A stretch of DNA of 61,218 nt from Candidatus Mediterraneibacter intestinigallinarum (lineage in GTDB: Bacteria > Bacillota > Clostridia > Lachnospirales > Lachnospiraceae). Positions 33,760-42,417 of this stretch are shown piece after piece. Position 1 is the first letter of the stretch, and every line of letters begins with the position of its first letter. The stretch is taken from NCBI GenBank assembly GCA_019119265.1, contig DWXI01000142.1:1-61218 (forward strand), read 5' to 3'. The position numbers and the translations under genes were made by a program. A model generated the notes under the pieces. That model saw nothing but the letters and a program-made list of their open reading frames with translations. It did no database searches and was not told where the DNA came from.

Positions 33760-36135
33760 CTATTTCAGTTCTACGATCGTCACTCCGGCATCACCTTCTC
33801 CGTATTCTGCAAGGTGATATGATTTGACATGTTTCTGGCGTCTCAGATATTCATGGATGCCCTTCCTCAGTGCGCCGGTTCCTTTTCCGTGAACCACTCT
33901 CACTGTATTCAGATGAGAAAGGATGGCGTCATCGAGATATTTGTCCAGTTCGGCCACTGCTTCGTCTACGGTTTTTCCGAGCAGGTTGATCTCCGGACTG
34001 ACGGAAAGGGATTTGCTCATACCAATCCTGCCTTTTGAAGTACGGTTCAGCTTCTTTGGAGTATATGCAGACGGTTCTTCTATGATCTCAAGGTCGGCGA
34101 TGTTTACCTGGGATCGCAGAATACCCATCTGTACTGTGACGTTGCCCCGTGAGTCAGGCAGTGACTGGATGGTTCCGGTAAGGTTCATGCTCAGTACTTT
34201 TACGGATTCACCCAGTTTAAAATCTTCCGGTTTATATTGCTTTTTCGCCTTGCGGGTATTTGCCGGCGATGAGGGGGAAGTGTCTTTTATTTTTTTTCTC
34301 AGACGTTCCCGTTCTTTTTCCATTTCCGCGGCGGAAATGTTTTCTTTTCCGAATTTGTGGAAATTTCGGATCGTCTCGTCAGCGACTTCTTTCGCTTCCC
34401 GCAGGATGGCGTTGGCTTTTTCATTGGCTTCGCGCAGAATGCGGTCGCGCTGTTCCTCCAGCTTTTCACGACGTTTTTCGGCCTGTTGTTTTAGAGCCTC
34501 AGTTTCCCGCCGGTAGGCTTCAATTTCCTGCCTTTCTTTCTCAATGGTACGGCGGCTCGTTTCCAGATCGGTAAGCAGATCTTCAAAAGAGACGTCCTGT
34601 TCACTCAGAAGTTTTCGGGCATCTTCGATAATGAAATCCGGAAGCCCCAGTTTGCCTGAAATTGCAAATGCGTTGCTCTTTCCGGGAATGCCAATGAGAA
34701 GCCGGTAAGTCGGACGCAGGCTTTCCACGTCGAATTCACAACAGGCATTCTCTACACCCGGAGTAGAGAGTGCGTAGACTTTCAGTTCACTGTAATGGGT
34801 TGTGGCCATAGTGCGTATGTTTCTCTTATGGAGATATGAGAGAATGGCAGTGGCAAGGGCGGCGCCTTCCGTGGGATCCGTGCCGGCTCCCAGTTCATCG
34901 AAGAGTACAAGAGACTGTTCGTCTGTTTTTTTCAGGAAGGAAACGATATTTGTCATATGGGATGAAAACGTACTGAGGCTCTGCTCAATGCTCTGTTCAT
35001 CTCCGATATCGGCGTACACCTGGTGGAATACGGCCAGTTCTGAACGGTCACCGGCGGGGATGTGGAGCCCTGCCTGCCCCATCAGCGTGAACAGTCCTAC
35101 TGTCTTCAGGGAGACAGTCTTGCCTCCTGTATTAGGACCGGTGATGATGAGCAGGGTAAAATCTTCGCCCAGCGATACGGTGATCGGAACAACGGTCTTT
35201 TCATCCAACAGAGGATGCCGCCCTTCTCTGATATGGATCCGTCCCTCTTCATTCAGGATCGGGCGGCTGCCCCGCATGGAAAGTGCCAGCGCGCCGCGGG
35301 CAAATATGAAGTCGAGATCTGTCATTGCCCGGTAGTCTTCCCGGATTTCTTCAATATACTGTGCGGTCTCTTCGCTTAATCGGGCCAATATTACCTGAAT
35401 TTCTTCCTGCTCTTTGGCGTAAAGTTCTTTGAGATCGTTATTCAGTTTTACCACTGCCATCGGTTCAATGAACAGGGTGGAACCGGTGGAGGACTGGTCG
35501 TGGATCAGGCCCTGTACCTGTGAACGATATTCTGCTTTAACCGGAATACAGTATCTGTCGCCGCGCATAGTGATGATGGGATCCTGCAGATAAGTTCTGA
35601 GGGATCCGTTGACCAGACCGTTTAACGTAGCGTGGATACGGTCGTTTATTGAACCCATGCTGCGGCGTATATGCTTCAGCGTACTGCTGGCGTCGTCACT
35701 GATCTCCTCCTCGGAAATGATGCATCTTTCGATTTCATTTGAAAGCGTTGTGAGAGGTTCCAGCTGTTCAAAGTAAGCGTCCAGACAGTCAGCTGCGTCT
35801 TCCTGCGTATCGTGGCGTCCGTAGGACTTCGCCCGCGCAGCGTTGGCCAGCAGCCTGCAGATGCGGAGCAGTTCAGAGGCGCTTAAAGAACCTCCGATCT
35901 CCAGTCTTTTCATGGATTCTTCCACGGGAGCTGCATCAGAGAAAGAAATCCTGCCCTTTCTGACAATACGGGTAAATGCCGCGGCGGTCTGTTCCTGAAA
36001 TGTATTGATCCTGTCCAGATCCGTCATCGGTTTCAGACGACGACAGAGCTGCCGGCCCCTGAAAGATCCGGCCTCTTCCTCCAGGCGTGAGATGATTTTG
36101 TCATATTCAAGTTTTGTAAGTGTTTTCTGATTCAT
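33760..36135 (-). CDS. mutS2: MutS2 (ribosome-rescue ATPase / anti-recombinase)
   Basis: 791 residues. N-terminal core and clamp regions, ABC-type ATPase with Walker A GPNTGGKTV (from residue 333) and LVLFDELGAGTDPTEG, coiled coil (about 515-620), KOW-like linker and C-terminal Smr endonuclease domain with INLLGKTVDEA and VVHGKGTGALRKG. In Bacillus MutS2 acts on collided ribosomes; in other species it suppresses recombination. Full length. It leads a minus-strand operon with the two-component genes. Confidence 0.96.
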   Translation of the reverse strand: MNQKTLTKLEYDKIISRLEEEAGSFRGRQLCRRLKPMTDLDRINTFQEQTAAAFTRIVRKGRISFSDAAPVEESMKRLEIGGSLSASELLRICRLLANAARAKSYGRHDTQEDAADCLDAYFEQLEPLTTLSNEIERCIISEEEISDDASSTLKHIRRSMGSINDRIHATLNGLVNGSLRTYLQDPIITMRGDRYCIPVKAEYRSQVQGLIHDQSSTGSTLFIEPMAVVKLNNDLKELYAKEQEEIQVILARLSEETAQYIEEIREDYRAMTDLDFIFARGALALSMRGSRPILNEEGRIHIREGRHPLLDEKTVVPITVSLGEDFTLLIITGPNTGGKTVSLKTVGLFTLMGQAGLHIPAGDRSELAVFHQVYADIGDEQSIEQSLSTFSSHMTNIVSFLKKTDEQSLVLFDELGAGTDPTEGAALATAILSYLHKRNIRTMATTHYSELKVYALSTPGVENACCEFDVESLRPTYRLLIGIPGKSNAFAISGKLGLPDFIIEDARKLLSEQDVSFEDLLTDLETSRRTIEKERQEIEAYRRETEALKQQAEKRREKLEEQRDRILREANEKANAILREAKEVADETIRNFHKFGKENISAAEMEKERERLRKKIKDTSPSSPANTRKAKKQYKPEDFKLGESVKVLSMNLTGTIQSLPDSRGNVTVQMGILRSQVNIADLEIIEEPSAYTPKKLNRTSKGRIGMSKSLSVSPEINLLGKTVDEAVAELDKYLDDAILSHLNTVRVVHGKGTGALRKGIHEYLRRQKHVKSYHLAEYGEGDAGVTIVELK

Positions 36136-36216
36136 AGATTCCCCTTAAAAATACACGTGGACTGTAAATATCATTCTACCCCATTCTTGGAATAAAGAAA
36201 AGTCTTTTCCAAATGA

Positions 36217-36245
36217 TTGAACTATCTAACTGAATCGGTTATACT
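36217..36245 (+). promoter_or_regulatory. Promoter of the HtrA-like gene
   Basis: TTGAAC (36217-36222), 17-base spacer, TATACT (36240-36245). This promoter overlaps the upstream part of the open frame, so translation must start at 36268 rather than 36217. The mutS2 promoter on the other strand probably uses TAGAAT at 36178-36173. Confidence 0.7.
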
Positions 36246-36267
36246 AGAATCCGGAGGAATAAAGTCC

Positions 36268-37551
36268 ATGCCCAATGATAGAGATCAGAATCTAAGTCCG
36301 GAGGAGCCGGAAGAAAAGAAGTATTCTTTTTTACAGGAGACGATCAAACCGAAACCAATCAGCAGGCAGCAGCTTGCACAGCAGCTTGTACGGATCGCTA
36401 TATACGGAGTGATCCTTGGAGTCTTTGCCTGCCTTGGTTTTTTTGCGCTTAAACCATGGATGCAGGATATATTCCGCGGCGATCTGGAGACCGTGTCTAT
36501 TCCTGAAGATGAAGATCCGGCAGAAACAGATGAAGCTGTTTCAGAAGAAGAACCACAGTCAGATGAAGACGCAACTGTGAATGCAGACAGTTATGAGAAA
36601 ATGATGGCTTCTATGAATGAAAGAGCTGTTGAAGCTGAGAAAGGAATTGTGTCTGTTCAAGCTGTTACGGGAGAAATGGACTGGGACGCTCAGATGACAG
36701 GGATCAGTACAAGTGTGACAGGAGTAATCGCGGCGGATAACGGACAGGAGCTGCTGATCCTGGCTGACAGTTCAATTTGTGAGAATGCGAAAAAATGGTC
36801 CGTCACATTCGAGGACGGAGCCAGCTATGACGCAGCGTTAAAGAAAAGGGATCTTAATACCGGACTTGCTATGTTCAGCGTAAGCCGGGGAAACATAACA
36901 GACGCGACATGGTCCGCTATAAAAGTGTCTGTCCTGGGAAATTCAAATCTGGTCAAACAGGGTGATGTAGTCATGGCCCTGGGAAATATGTTCGGCTATC
37001 CTGACGGGATGAGCTACGGAATAGTAAGTTCGACGGATTACAGAGCGGCATTTTATGATGGAGAGTGCGATGTGCTTTCTACAGATATAACATATGAGTC
37101 AGGCGGCACAGGCGCATTGTTCAATATGGAGGGCGAGGTGGTCGGAATTGTCTCTTCGTCTGTATGGGAAACAGATGAGCAGAGCGGTTTGAGTGCATAC
37201 GCTGTCTCCGATCTGAAAACTATCATAGAAATCATGGCGAATGGAGAGAGCGTGCCATATATCGGAATACACGGAACTACAGTGACCCAGGCGCTCAAAG
37301 ACGAGCAGGGAATGCCTTCCGGCGTCTATGTGGTAGATGTGGATCCGGATTCGCCTGCAATGGAAGCGGGGATTCAGAGCGGTGATGTTATCTGTCAGGT
37401 GGACGGGAAAGATGTGGGCAGTATCTCTACTTATCAGAGCGCTGTGCTGGAGACGGCAGCCGGCAGAGTTATCCATCTTCAGGGCAGGCGTCTCGGGGCC
37501 GACGGATATGTAGAAATAGACTTCTCTGTGACAGTGGGAAGTAAGGAGTAG
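36268..37551 (+). CDS. HtrA/S1C-like membrane protein with PDZ domain and degenerate catalytic triad
   Basis: 427 residues: cytosolic N-terminus, one membrane helix (about residues 46-68), acidic linker, trypsin-like domain (about 115-330) and PDZ domain (about 335-420, GVYVVDVDPDSPAMEAGIQ and GDVICQVDGKDV). By alignment with HtrA, the catalytic His position (NNH) reads LILAD, the Asp position (TDLAV) reads TGLAM, and the Ser position (GNSGG) reads GGTGA. It is therefore probably a non-proteolytic scaffold or sensor. The start at 36268 has CCGGAGG 10 bases upstream. Confidence 0.82.
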   Translation: MPNDRDQNLSPEEPEEKKYSFLQETIKPKPISRQQLAQQLVRIAIYGVILGVFACLGFFALKPWMQDIFRGDLETVSIPEDEDPAETDEAVSEEEPQSDEDATVNADSYEKMMASMNERAVEAEKGIVSVQAVTGEMDWDAQMTGISTSVTGVIAADNGQELLILADSSICENAKKWSVTFEDGASYDAALKKRDLNTGLAMFSVSRGNITDATWSAIKVSVLGNSNLVKQGDVVMALGNMFGYPDGMSYGIVSSTDYRAAFYDGECDVLSTDITYESGGTGALFNMEGEVVGIVSSSVWETDEQSGLSAYAVSDLKTIIEIMANGESVPYIGIHGTTVTQALKDEQGMPSGVYVVDVDPDSPAMEAGIQSGDVICQVDGKDVGSISTYQSAVLETAAGRVIHLQGRRLGADGYVEIDFSVTVGSKE

Positions 37552-37595
37552 CCTTCGGGTGAAACGAAAATGAGAGATAGAGAAAGAGGAATGAC

Positions 37596-38552
37596 ATGAG
37601 ATATATAAACGGATTACATGAAGGCGAGACAATAAGGAACGTTTATCTTTGCAAGGGAAAGCGCTCTGCGGAGACGAGAAACGGAAAACCTTATGACAAT
37701 CTGCTGCTTCAGGATAAAACAGGAATACTCGACGGAAAAGTATGGGATCCAAATTCCCAGGGAATAGCTGATTATGATGAAAAAGATTTTATCGAAGTCT
37801 ACGGCGATGTGATCAGCTATAACGGCAATTTGCAGATCAACATAAAACAGATCAGAAAGGCGGCGGAAGGAGAGTATGATCCTGCGGATTATATGCCCAC
37901 CACTGATAAAAATGTGGAGCGGATGTATTCCGGCCTGACAGCGTATATCGGGAAGATATCCGATCCGTGGCTGAAACAGCTGCTGGAATATTATTTTGTA
38001 AAAGATGAAGATTTTATCAGAAAGTTTAAAGGACATTCGGCTGCCAAGACTGTACATCACAGCTTCTCGGGAGGACTTCTGGAGCATACATTGAGTGTCC
38101 TTCATATGTGTGATTATTTTGCGGGAGCATATCCGATTCTGAACCGTGATCTGCTCTTTGCGGCGGCAATCTGCCACGATATCGGAAAAACCAGGGAATT
38201 GTCCTCTTTCCCGGATAATGACTATACAGATGAAGGACAGCTCATCGGTCATATCGTGATCGGTGTGGAGATGGTGGACGAGGCAATCCGGTCCATCCCG
38301 GATTTTCCGGAACGTCTGGCAAATGAGCTGAAGCACTGTATTATCGCCCACCACGGAGAGCTGGAGTACGGCTCGCCGAAGAAACCGGCGCTGGCGGAGG
38401 CGCTGGCGCTCAATCTGGCGGATAATGCAGATGCCAAGATGCAGACGCTGACAGAAATCTTTAAGGGGAAGACAGGAACAGAGTGGCTTGGTTATAACAG
38501 ATTATTTGAATCCAATCTGAGGAGAACGTCGGAGAAAAATGCAGAAAAATGA
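37596..38552 (+). CDS. yhaM: 3'-5' exoribonuclease YhaM family (OB + HD domain)
   Basis: N-terminal OB-fold nucleic-acid-binding domain (about residues 1-95, NLLLQDKTGILDGKVWD) followed by an HD phosphohydrolase domain with HSFSGGLLEHTLSV and AAICHDIGKTRE. Length of 318 matches YhaM/CBF1, which trims single-stranded RNA or DNA from the 3' end. It overlaps rlmD by 14 bases. Confidence 0.92.
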   Translation: MRYINGLHEGETIRNVYLCKGKRSAETRNGKPYDNLLLQDKTGILDGKVWDPNSQGIADYDEKDFIEVYGDVISYNGNLQINIKQIRKAAEGEYDPADYMPTTDKNVERMYSGLTAYIGKISDPWLKQLLEYYFVKDEDFIRKFKGHSAAKTVHHSFSGGLLEHTLSVLHMCDYFAGAYPILNRDLLFAAAICHDIGKTRELSSFPDNDYTDEGQLIGHIVIGVEMVDEAIRSIPDFPERLANELKHCIIAHHGELEYGSPKKPALAEALALNLADNADAKMQTLTEIFKGKTGTEWLGYNRLFESNLRRTSEKNAEK

Positions 38553-40242
38553 TACTGCGGTCATAGAGATTACGGATATAGGAACAGATGGAGCGGGAAT
38601 CGGGAAAGCAGACGGCTACACACTTTTTGTGAAAGACGCTGTGATCGGCGATATAGCGGAAGTGAAAGTTATGAAGGCGAAGAAAAACTACGGATACGCA
38701 AGACTGATGAAAGTAGTCGAGCCGTCGAAATACCGTGTGCAGCCCCGGTGCGCCTTCGCACGCCGGTGCGGAGGATGCCAGATACAGGAGATGTCTTATG
38801 ACAGGCAGCTTGTATTTAAGGAACAGAAAGTACGGGGAAACCTGGAGCGGATCGGCGGATTCAGTCTGGAATTCATAGACAGCGTTATGGAGCCTGTCGC
38901 AGGTATGGAGCATCCTTTTGGATACCGTAATAAAGCACAGTTCCCTTTCGGAACAGATAAGGAGGGAAATCCGGTTGTCGGATTTTACGCAGGCCGGACT
39001 CATGATATCATTGCGAATACGGATTGTGCCCTTGGCGTACCGGTGAATCAGGAAATCCTGGAGATCATTCTGAAATTCATGAAGGAGAACAGTATCCCGG
39101 CGTATAATGAAAAGACAGGCCAGGGCCTGATTCGCCATGTGCTGATACGATATGGCTTTTCAACGAAAGAGATCATGGTATGTCTTGTCATAAACGGAAC
39201 AAGGATCCCTCATGCAGAAAAACTGATCGGAGCTCTGACGGAACTTCCCGGAATGACAAGCATTACAATAAGCGCGAATACACGCAGGGATAATGTGATC
39301 ATGGGGAATACATGTGTCGTACTATGGGGGCAGGGATATATTACGGATTATATCGGAGATATTAAATATCAGATTTCGCCGCTGTCGTTCTACCAGGTTA
39401 ATCCGGTGCAGACAGAGACGCTGTATTCACTGGCTCTGGAGTATGCGGAACTTAGCGGCAGCGAAACTGTATGGGATCTTTACTGCGGGATCGGAACGAT
39501 CTCGCTTTTCCTTGCAAAACAGGCAGAAAAAGTGTACGGTGTGGAGATCGTTCCCCAGGCCATTGAGGACGCTAGAACGAATGCGAAAATTAACGGCATC
39601 GGGAACGCCGAGTTTTTTGTCGGGAAAGCAGAGGAAGTGCTCCCGGCTTATTATGACCGTTATGCTCAGGAGCATAACGGAGAGACGGCAAGAGCTGATG
39701 TGATCGTAGTGGATCCGCCCCGGAAAGGCTGCGATGCGGCGCTTTTGGATACGATTGTCAGGATGGAGCCGGAAAAGGTGGTCTATGTGAGCTGTGATCC
39801 CGCTACATTGGCAAGAGATCTTAAGATACTGTGTGAGAATGGATATGAGCTGAAGAAAATAAGGGCGGTGGATATGTTCCCGATGACGGTACATGTTGAG
39901 ACGGTAGTACTGCTTTCCCACAAAAAACCTGACAGCACAATCAGCGTAAAAGTGGAGTTTGGCGAGGGAGAGGGCAAAGTACCGCTTGATAATATCTCTA
40001 AAAGAGCCGAGGCGTACAAGCCGAAAGAGCGAGTTACCTACAAAATGATAAAGGAATACATAGAAGCGAAATATGGCTTCAAGGTACATACTGCTTATAT
40101 AGCGGAGGTAAAGAGAAGTTTGGGCTTGCCAATGTATGATGCCCCTAATGCGGTAGAAGAATTGAAACAGCCGAGAAAACATCCGACAGCAGAGAAGGCG
40201 GAAGCGATTAAAGACGCTTTGAAACATTTTGAGGTTATCTAA
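38539..40242 (+). CDS. rlmD: 23S rRNA (uracil-C5)-methyltransferase RlmD with element-derived C-terminal extension
   Basis: TRAM domain (residues 1-65), Fe-S cysteines (RCAFARRCGGCQ and later NTDCALG), SAM motif WDLYCGIGTISLFLA, VVDPPRKGCD, and catalytic Cys in YVSCDPATLARD. The normal family C-terminus (VHVETVVLLS) is reached at about residue 460, but the frame continues 107 more residues, with KPKERVTYKMIKEYIE, LGLPMYDAPNAVEEL and RKHPTAEKAEAIKD, to 40242. From memory, that tail recurs at element insertion sites in rumA/rlmD of Firmicutes. So the gene is probably a host/element hybrid that keeps the enzyme intact. Confidence 0.88.
   Translation: MQKNDTAVIEITDIGTDGAGIGKADGYTLFVKDAVIGDIAEVKVMKAKKNYGYARLMKVVEPSKYRVQPRCAFARRCGGCQIQEMSYDRQLVFKEQKVRGNLERIGGFSLEFIDSVMEPVAGMEHPFGYRNKAQFPFGTDKEGNPVVGFYAGRTHDIIANTDCALGVPVNQEILEIILKFMKENSIPAYNEKTGQGLIRHVLIRYGFSTKEIMVCLVINGTRIPHAEKLIGALTELPGMTSITISANTRRDNVIMGNTCVVLWGQGYITDYIGDIKYQISPLSFYQVNPVQTETLYSLALEYAELSGSETVWDLYCGIGTISLFLAKQAEKVYGVEIVPQAIEDARTNAKINGIGNAEFFVGKAEEVLPAYYDRYAQEHNGETARADVIVVDPPRKGCDAALLDTIVRMEPEKVVYVSCDPATLARDLKILCENGYELKKIRAVDMFPMTVHVETVVLLSHKKPDSTISVKVEFGEGEGKVPLDNISKRAEAYKPKERVTYKMIKEYIEAKYGFKVHTAYIAEVKRSLGLPMYDAPNAVEELKQPRKHPTAEKAEAIKDALKHFEVI
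39885..39935 (+). other. Probable left attachment junction of the integrative element within rlmD
   Basis: The conserved RlmD end (HVETVVLLS, codons 39892-39918) lies just before the extension. A site-specific element entering here would leave its core sequence at this point and again at its far end beyond the window. Exact core boundaries cannot be set from one end. Confidence 0.45.
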
Positions 40243-40248
40243 AATTGC

Positions 40249-40282
40249 GAGCATACCATTAGTAATCGTGGTATGCTCTTTT
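40249..40282 (+). terminator. Rho-independent terminator after rlmD
   Basis: Perfect 10-base arms gagcatacca (40249-40258) and tggtatgctc (40269-40278), followed by TTTT. It isolates the element's cargo from host transcription. Confidence 0.88.
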
Positions 40283-40343
40283 CGTAGAAATTTTATGGGA
40301 GTAAGATAGATACATTTAAATGGAATTGCAATGGGAGGAAAAG

Positions 40344-41642
40344 ATGAAACGAATTACGGAGATAACGAAGCGAGATATTTTGGACTTATTCCGAAATGGA
40401 TTGGAAATAAATGAATTTTTTGATACTAAGACAGTTATTTATCATTATTTTGGTAGGATTGAAGAAATAGCTTTTCTTAAAAGGATGTATGATTTAGGGA
40501 ATATGCCAAGCACTGATTCGAGATATGAAAATGCAGAGCAGGATATATGGCAACATACAGTTAACAACGATGATTATCCGTATTGTTGGGTTTTTGAAGA
40601 TGAACGGTTTGGTTTACAGAATGGCGAAGATGAGATATATCTGAAATTTCTTTGTGAAGTATTTCATCCTGCTGTTAGATATGAAAAGGGTTACTGGAAA
40701 GAATTTTTGGCAGAGATCAATAGGCTATTGCAAAATGATGGATATGAACTTTATCCTGCTAATAAGGTATCTAATCGAGATGTTTATGGATGGAGAGTAT
40801 ATCAGAAAGAAGAAAACGCTTTGTTTATTCCATATTCTCAACGTCATGCAAAAGAAATAAAAGAAAAAAAGATAACATTATCCATAAAGAAAAAAGCCAG
40901 AAATCAGATTTATCAGTTTTTGGAACGAAATAATATTGAATATCAAGCAACTACTGAGACGGGATGGAACTATAATACTACAGTAGCAGTAGATGTTTTT
41001 GATGATATAAGGCAGTTTTATATACCAAAATGCTATAATTCCAAGAACGAATACATTGAAACTGCTGATTTGCACGATTTTATTCTGGCTAATTCTCCGT
41101 TTTGTGTTTTGGATGCAATAGAGTTTTTTTATAGGCATAGAAGTTCTGATGATTTTGAAAGTCAAATAAATTCAATATTGAGATTAAATGAATTGCCTCT
41201 AAAACTTGAAAGTGGAAAGATTTCTAATGTAATTGATATTCAGATGAGTAAAAACTCACTTTTGTCTGTTCAAGAAGCAGGATTAAAAGAATTGTTGCAA
41301 GAAGCAACAAAATACTATGATGAGAATAATTTGCAAATAGCGGTAGAAAAACTTTGGGATGCTTTTGAGAGATTAAAGACATATTACTGCTCTCCAACCA
41401 TAGATAAAAAGAAGTCTGCGAATAAAATTGTAATGGATATGAGCAATAATCAACAGCCATTTATAGATTTATTTGGGAAAGAGTTTCATGAGCTTACTTT
41501 GCTTGGTAATAATTTTAGAATTAGGCATCATGAAACGACAAAAACAGATATTCAGGATAAAAGGCATTATAAGTATTTTTACAAACGATGTTTAGCATTG
41601 GTTTCGACAGCTATTCAGTATTTGGATGGAGGAAGTTTATAA
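40344..41642 (+). CDS. AbiJ-like abortive-infection protein (AbiJ N-terminal domain + HEPN-like C-terminus)
   Basis: 432 residues, strikingly AT-rich relative to neighbours. The N-terminal part (ITEITKRDILDLFRNGLEI, then EIAFLKRMYDLGNMPSTDSR and QDIWQHTVNNDDYP) matches my recollection of the AbiJ N-terminal domain 3 family. The C-terminal part contains FRIRHHETTK (Arg392 to His396), a HEPN-type basic/His motif at the end of a helical domain. HEPN domains commonly cut RNA in phage-defence proteins. The start is ATG 40344 with GGGAGGA upstream. First cargo gene inside the element; likely acquired separately. Confidence 0.7.
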   Translation: MKRITEITKRDILDLFRNGLEINEFFDTKTVIYHYFGRIEEIAFLKRMYDLGNMPSTDSRYENAEQDIWQHTVNNDDYPYCWVFEDERFGLQNGEDEIYLKFLCEVFHPAVRYEKGYWKEFLAEINRLLQNDGYELYPANKVSNRDVYGWRVYQKEENALFIPYSQRHAKEIKEKKITLSIKKKARNQIYQFLERNNIEYQATTETGWNYNTTVAVDVFDDIRQFYIPKCYNSKNEYIETADLHDFILANSPFCVLDAIEFFYRHRSSDDFESQINSILRLNELPLKLESGKISNVIDIQMSKNSLLSVQEAGLKELLQEATKYYDENNLQIAVEKLWDAFERLKTYYCSPTIDKKKSANKIVMDMSNNQQPFIDLFGKEFHELTLLGNNFRIRHHETTKTDIQDKRHYKYFYKRCLALVSTAIQYLDGGSL

Positions 41643-41711
41643 TAGATTTAGTTTCTTGTAATAAAGCAGCTTTGAAAATATTAGAGGGAACTTCTTACCA
41701 AGATTGCACAT

Positions 41712-41740
41712 TTGAGCTGCTTTCCGTTCCCACATATAAT
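41712..41740 (+). promoter_or_regulatory. Candidate promoter of the element's backbone genes
   Basis: TTGAGC (41712-41717), 17-base spacer, TATAAT (41735-41740), just after the AbiJ-like gene and 27 bases before the first small element gene. Confidence 0.55.
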
Positions 41741-41767
41741 GAAAGTGAAGAAACGGAGGTGGCTCGT

Positions 41768-41959
41768 ATGAGAGAACAGAAATTCCACATTTATCTGGAT
41801 AGCCACGAAAGGACAATTCTGCTACATAGCCTTGTGGAACTGAAAAACCAACTCCTTGCGCAAGGCAGATATGCGGACTGCGTTGACGAACTGATTTTTA
41901 AGGTTATGGGCGCACCGCTTAAAAAACTCAAAGTACAACACGATTGTGGGAGGGTATGA
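41768..41959 (+). CDS. Small element protein (63 residues)
   Basis: MREQKFHIYLDSHERTILL start, with a QGRYADCVDELIFKVM segment and a basic end. Closely resembles short proteins I recall from Clostridia conjugative elements; function unknown. CGGAGGTGG precedes ATG 41768; an upstream in-frame start at 41588 would lie within the AbiJ-like gene and is unlikely. Ends by overlapping the next start. Confidence 0.7.
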   Translation: MREQKFHIYLDSHERTILLHSLVELKNQLLAQGRYADCVDELIFKVMGAPLKKLKVQHDCGRV

Positions 41960-42297
41960 TGGATGGCATAGAATTTAAAGAACTGTTCAAGGTAGCTGTG
42001 GAAACACTGAGGGAAAAGACAATCACACCGCTGTTGGAAGCAGACGCAACCTATCAGGAGGACTCTGATAATGAGGGGATTGCGGAAATGCACTATCTCC
42101 AGTTGGATTTGACGGAGGAACAGCGGAAAGTCTGTAACCGCCTGCTTGAGTGCCGGGACAAGCAAGATATTGAGTATGCTACCCACGCATATACCGCAGG
42201 TCTGTATGACGCTTTCCGCATAATGGCGGTATTGTTCCCTGATAAATGGGACACAGACGATATACGGGAGCTGCTTGCAGCAAAGGTCAACAACTGA
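41959..42297 (+). CDS. Conserved element protein of unknown function (112 residues)
   Basis: Acidic helical protein (LDLTEEQRKVCNRLLECRDK, then YATHAYTAGLYDAFRIM). No catalytic motif recognised. GGGAGGG lies just upstream; ATGs at 41956 and 41959 and a TTG at 41944 are possible starts, of which 41959 gives the best spacing. Its ATG overlaps the stop of the preceding gene. Confidence 0.65.
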   Translation: MDGIEFKELFKVAVETLREKTITPLLEADATYQEDSDNEGIAEMHYLQLDLTEEQRKVCNRLLECRDKQDIEYATHAYTAGLYDAFRIMAVLFPDKWDTDDIRELLAAKVNN

Positions 42298-42308
42298 ATA
42301 TTGAAGAT

Positions 42309-42373
42309 TTTACATAGCCGATTGGTATCAAAGCCAGTCGGATTTTTTGCGTTCTGCGGAACTTTACATAGCC
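42309..42373 (+). promoter_or_regulatory. Leader of parA: direct repeats and terminator-like hairpin
   Basis: tttacatagcc occurs at 42309-42319 and 42363-42373, each followed by a dyad: ccgattgg/ccagtcgg with a run of T (to 42349), then tagccac/gtggcta (to about 42391). Could be a ParB or repressor operator, or an attenuator controlling parA-parB. Confidence 0.5.
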
Positions 42374-42417
42374 ACCCTGACAAAGTGGCTAAATTTATGC
42401 GAAAGGAGGACGCATCT

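Noticed and set aside
33923-35335. Plus-strand frames across mutS2
   Set aside because: They are complements of a well-conserved mutS2 gene and lack domain similarity.
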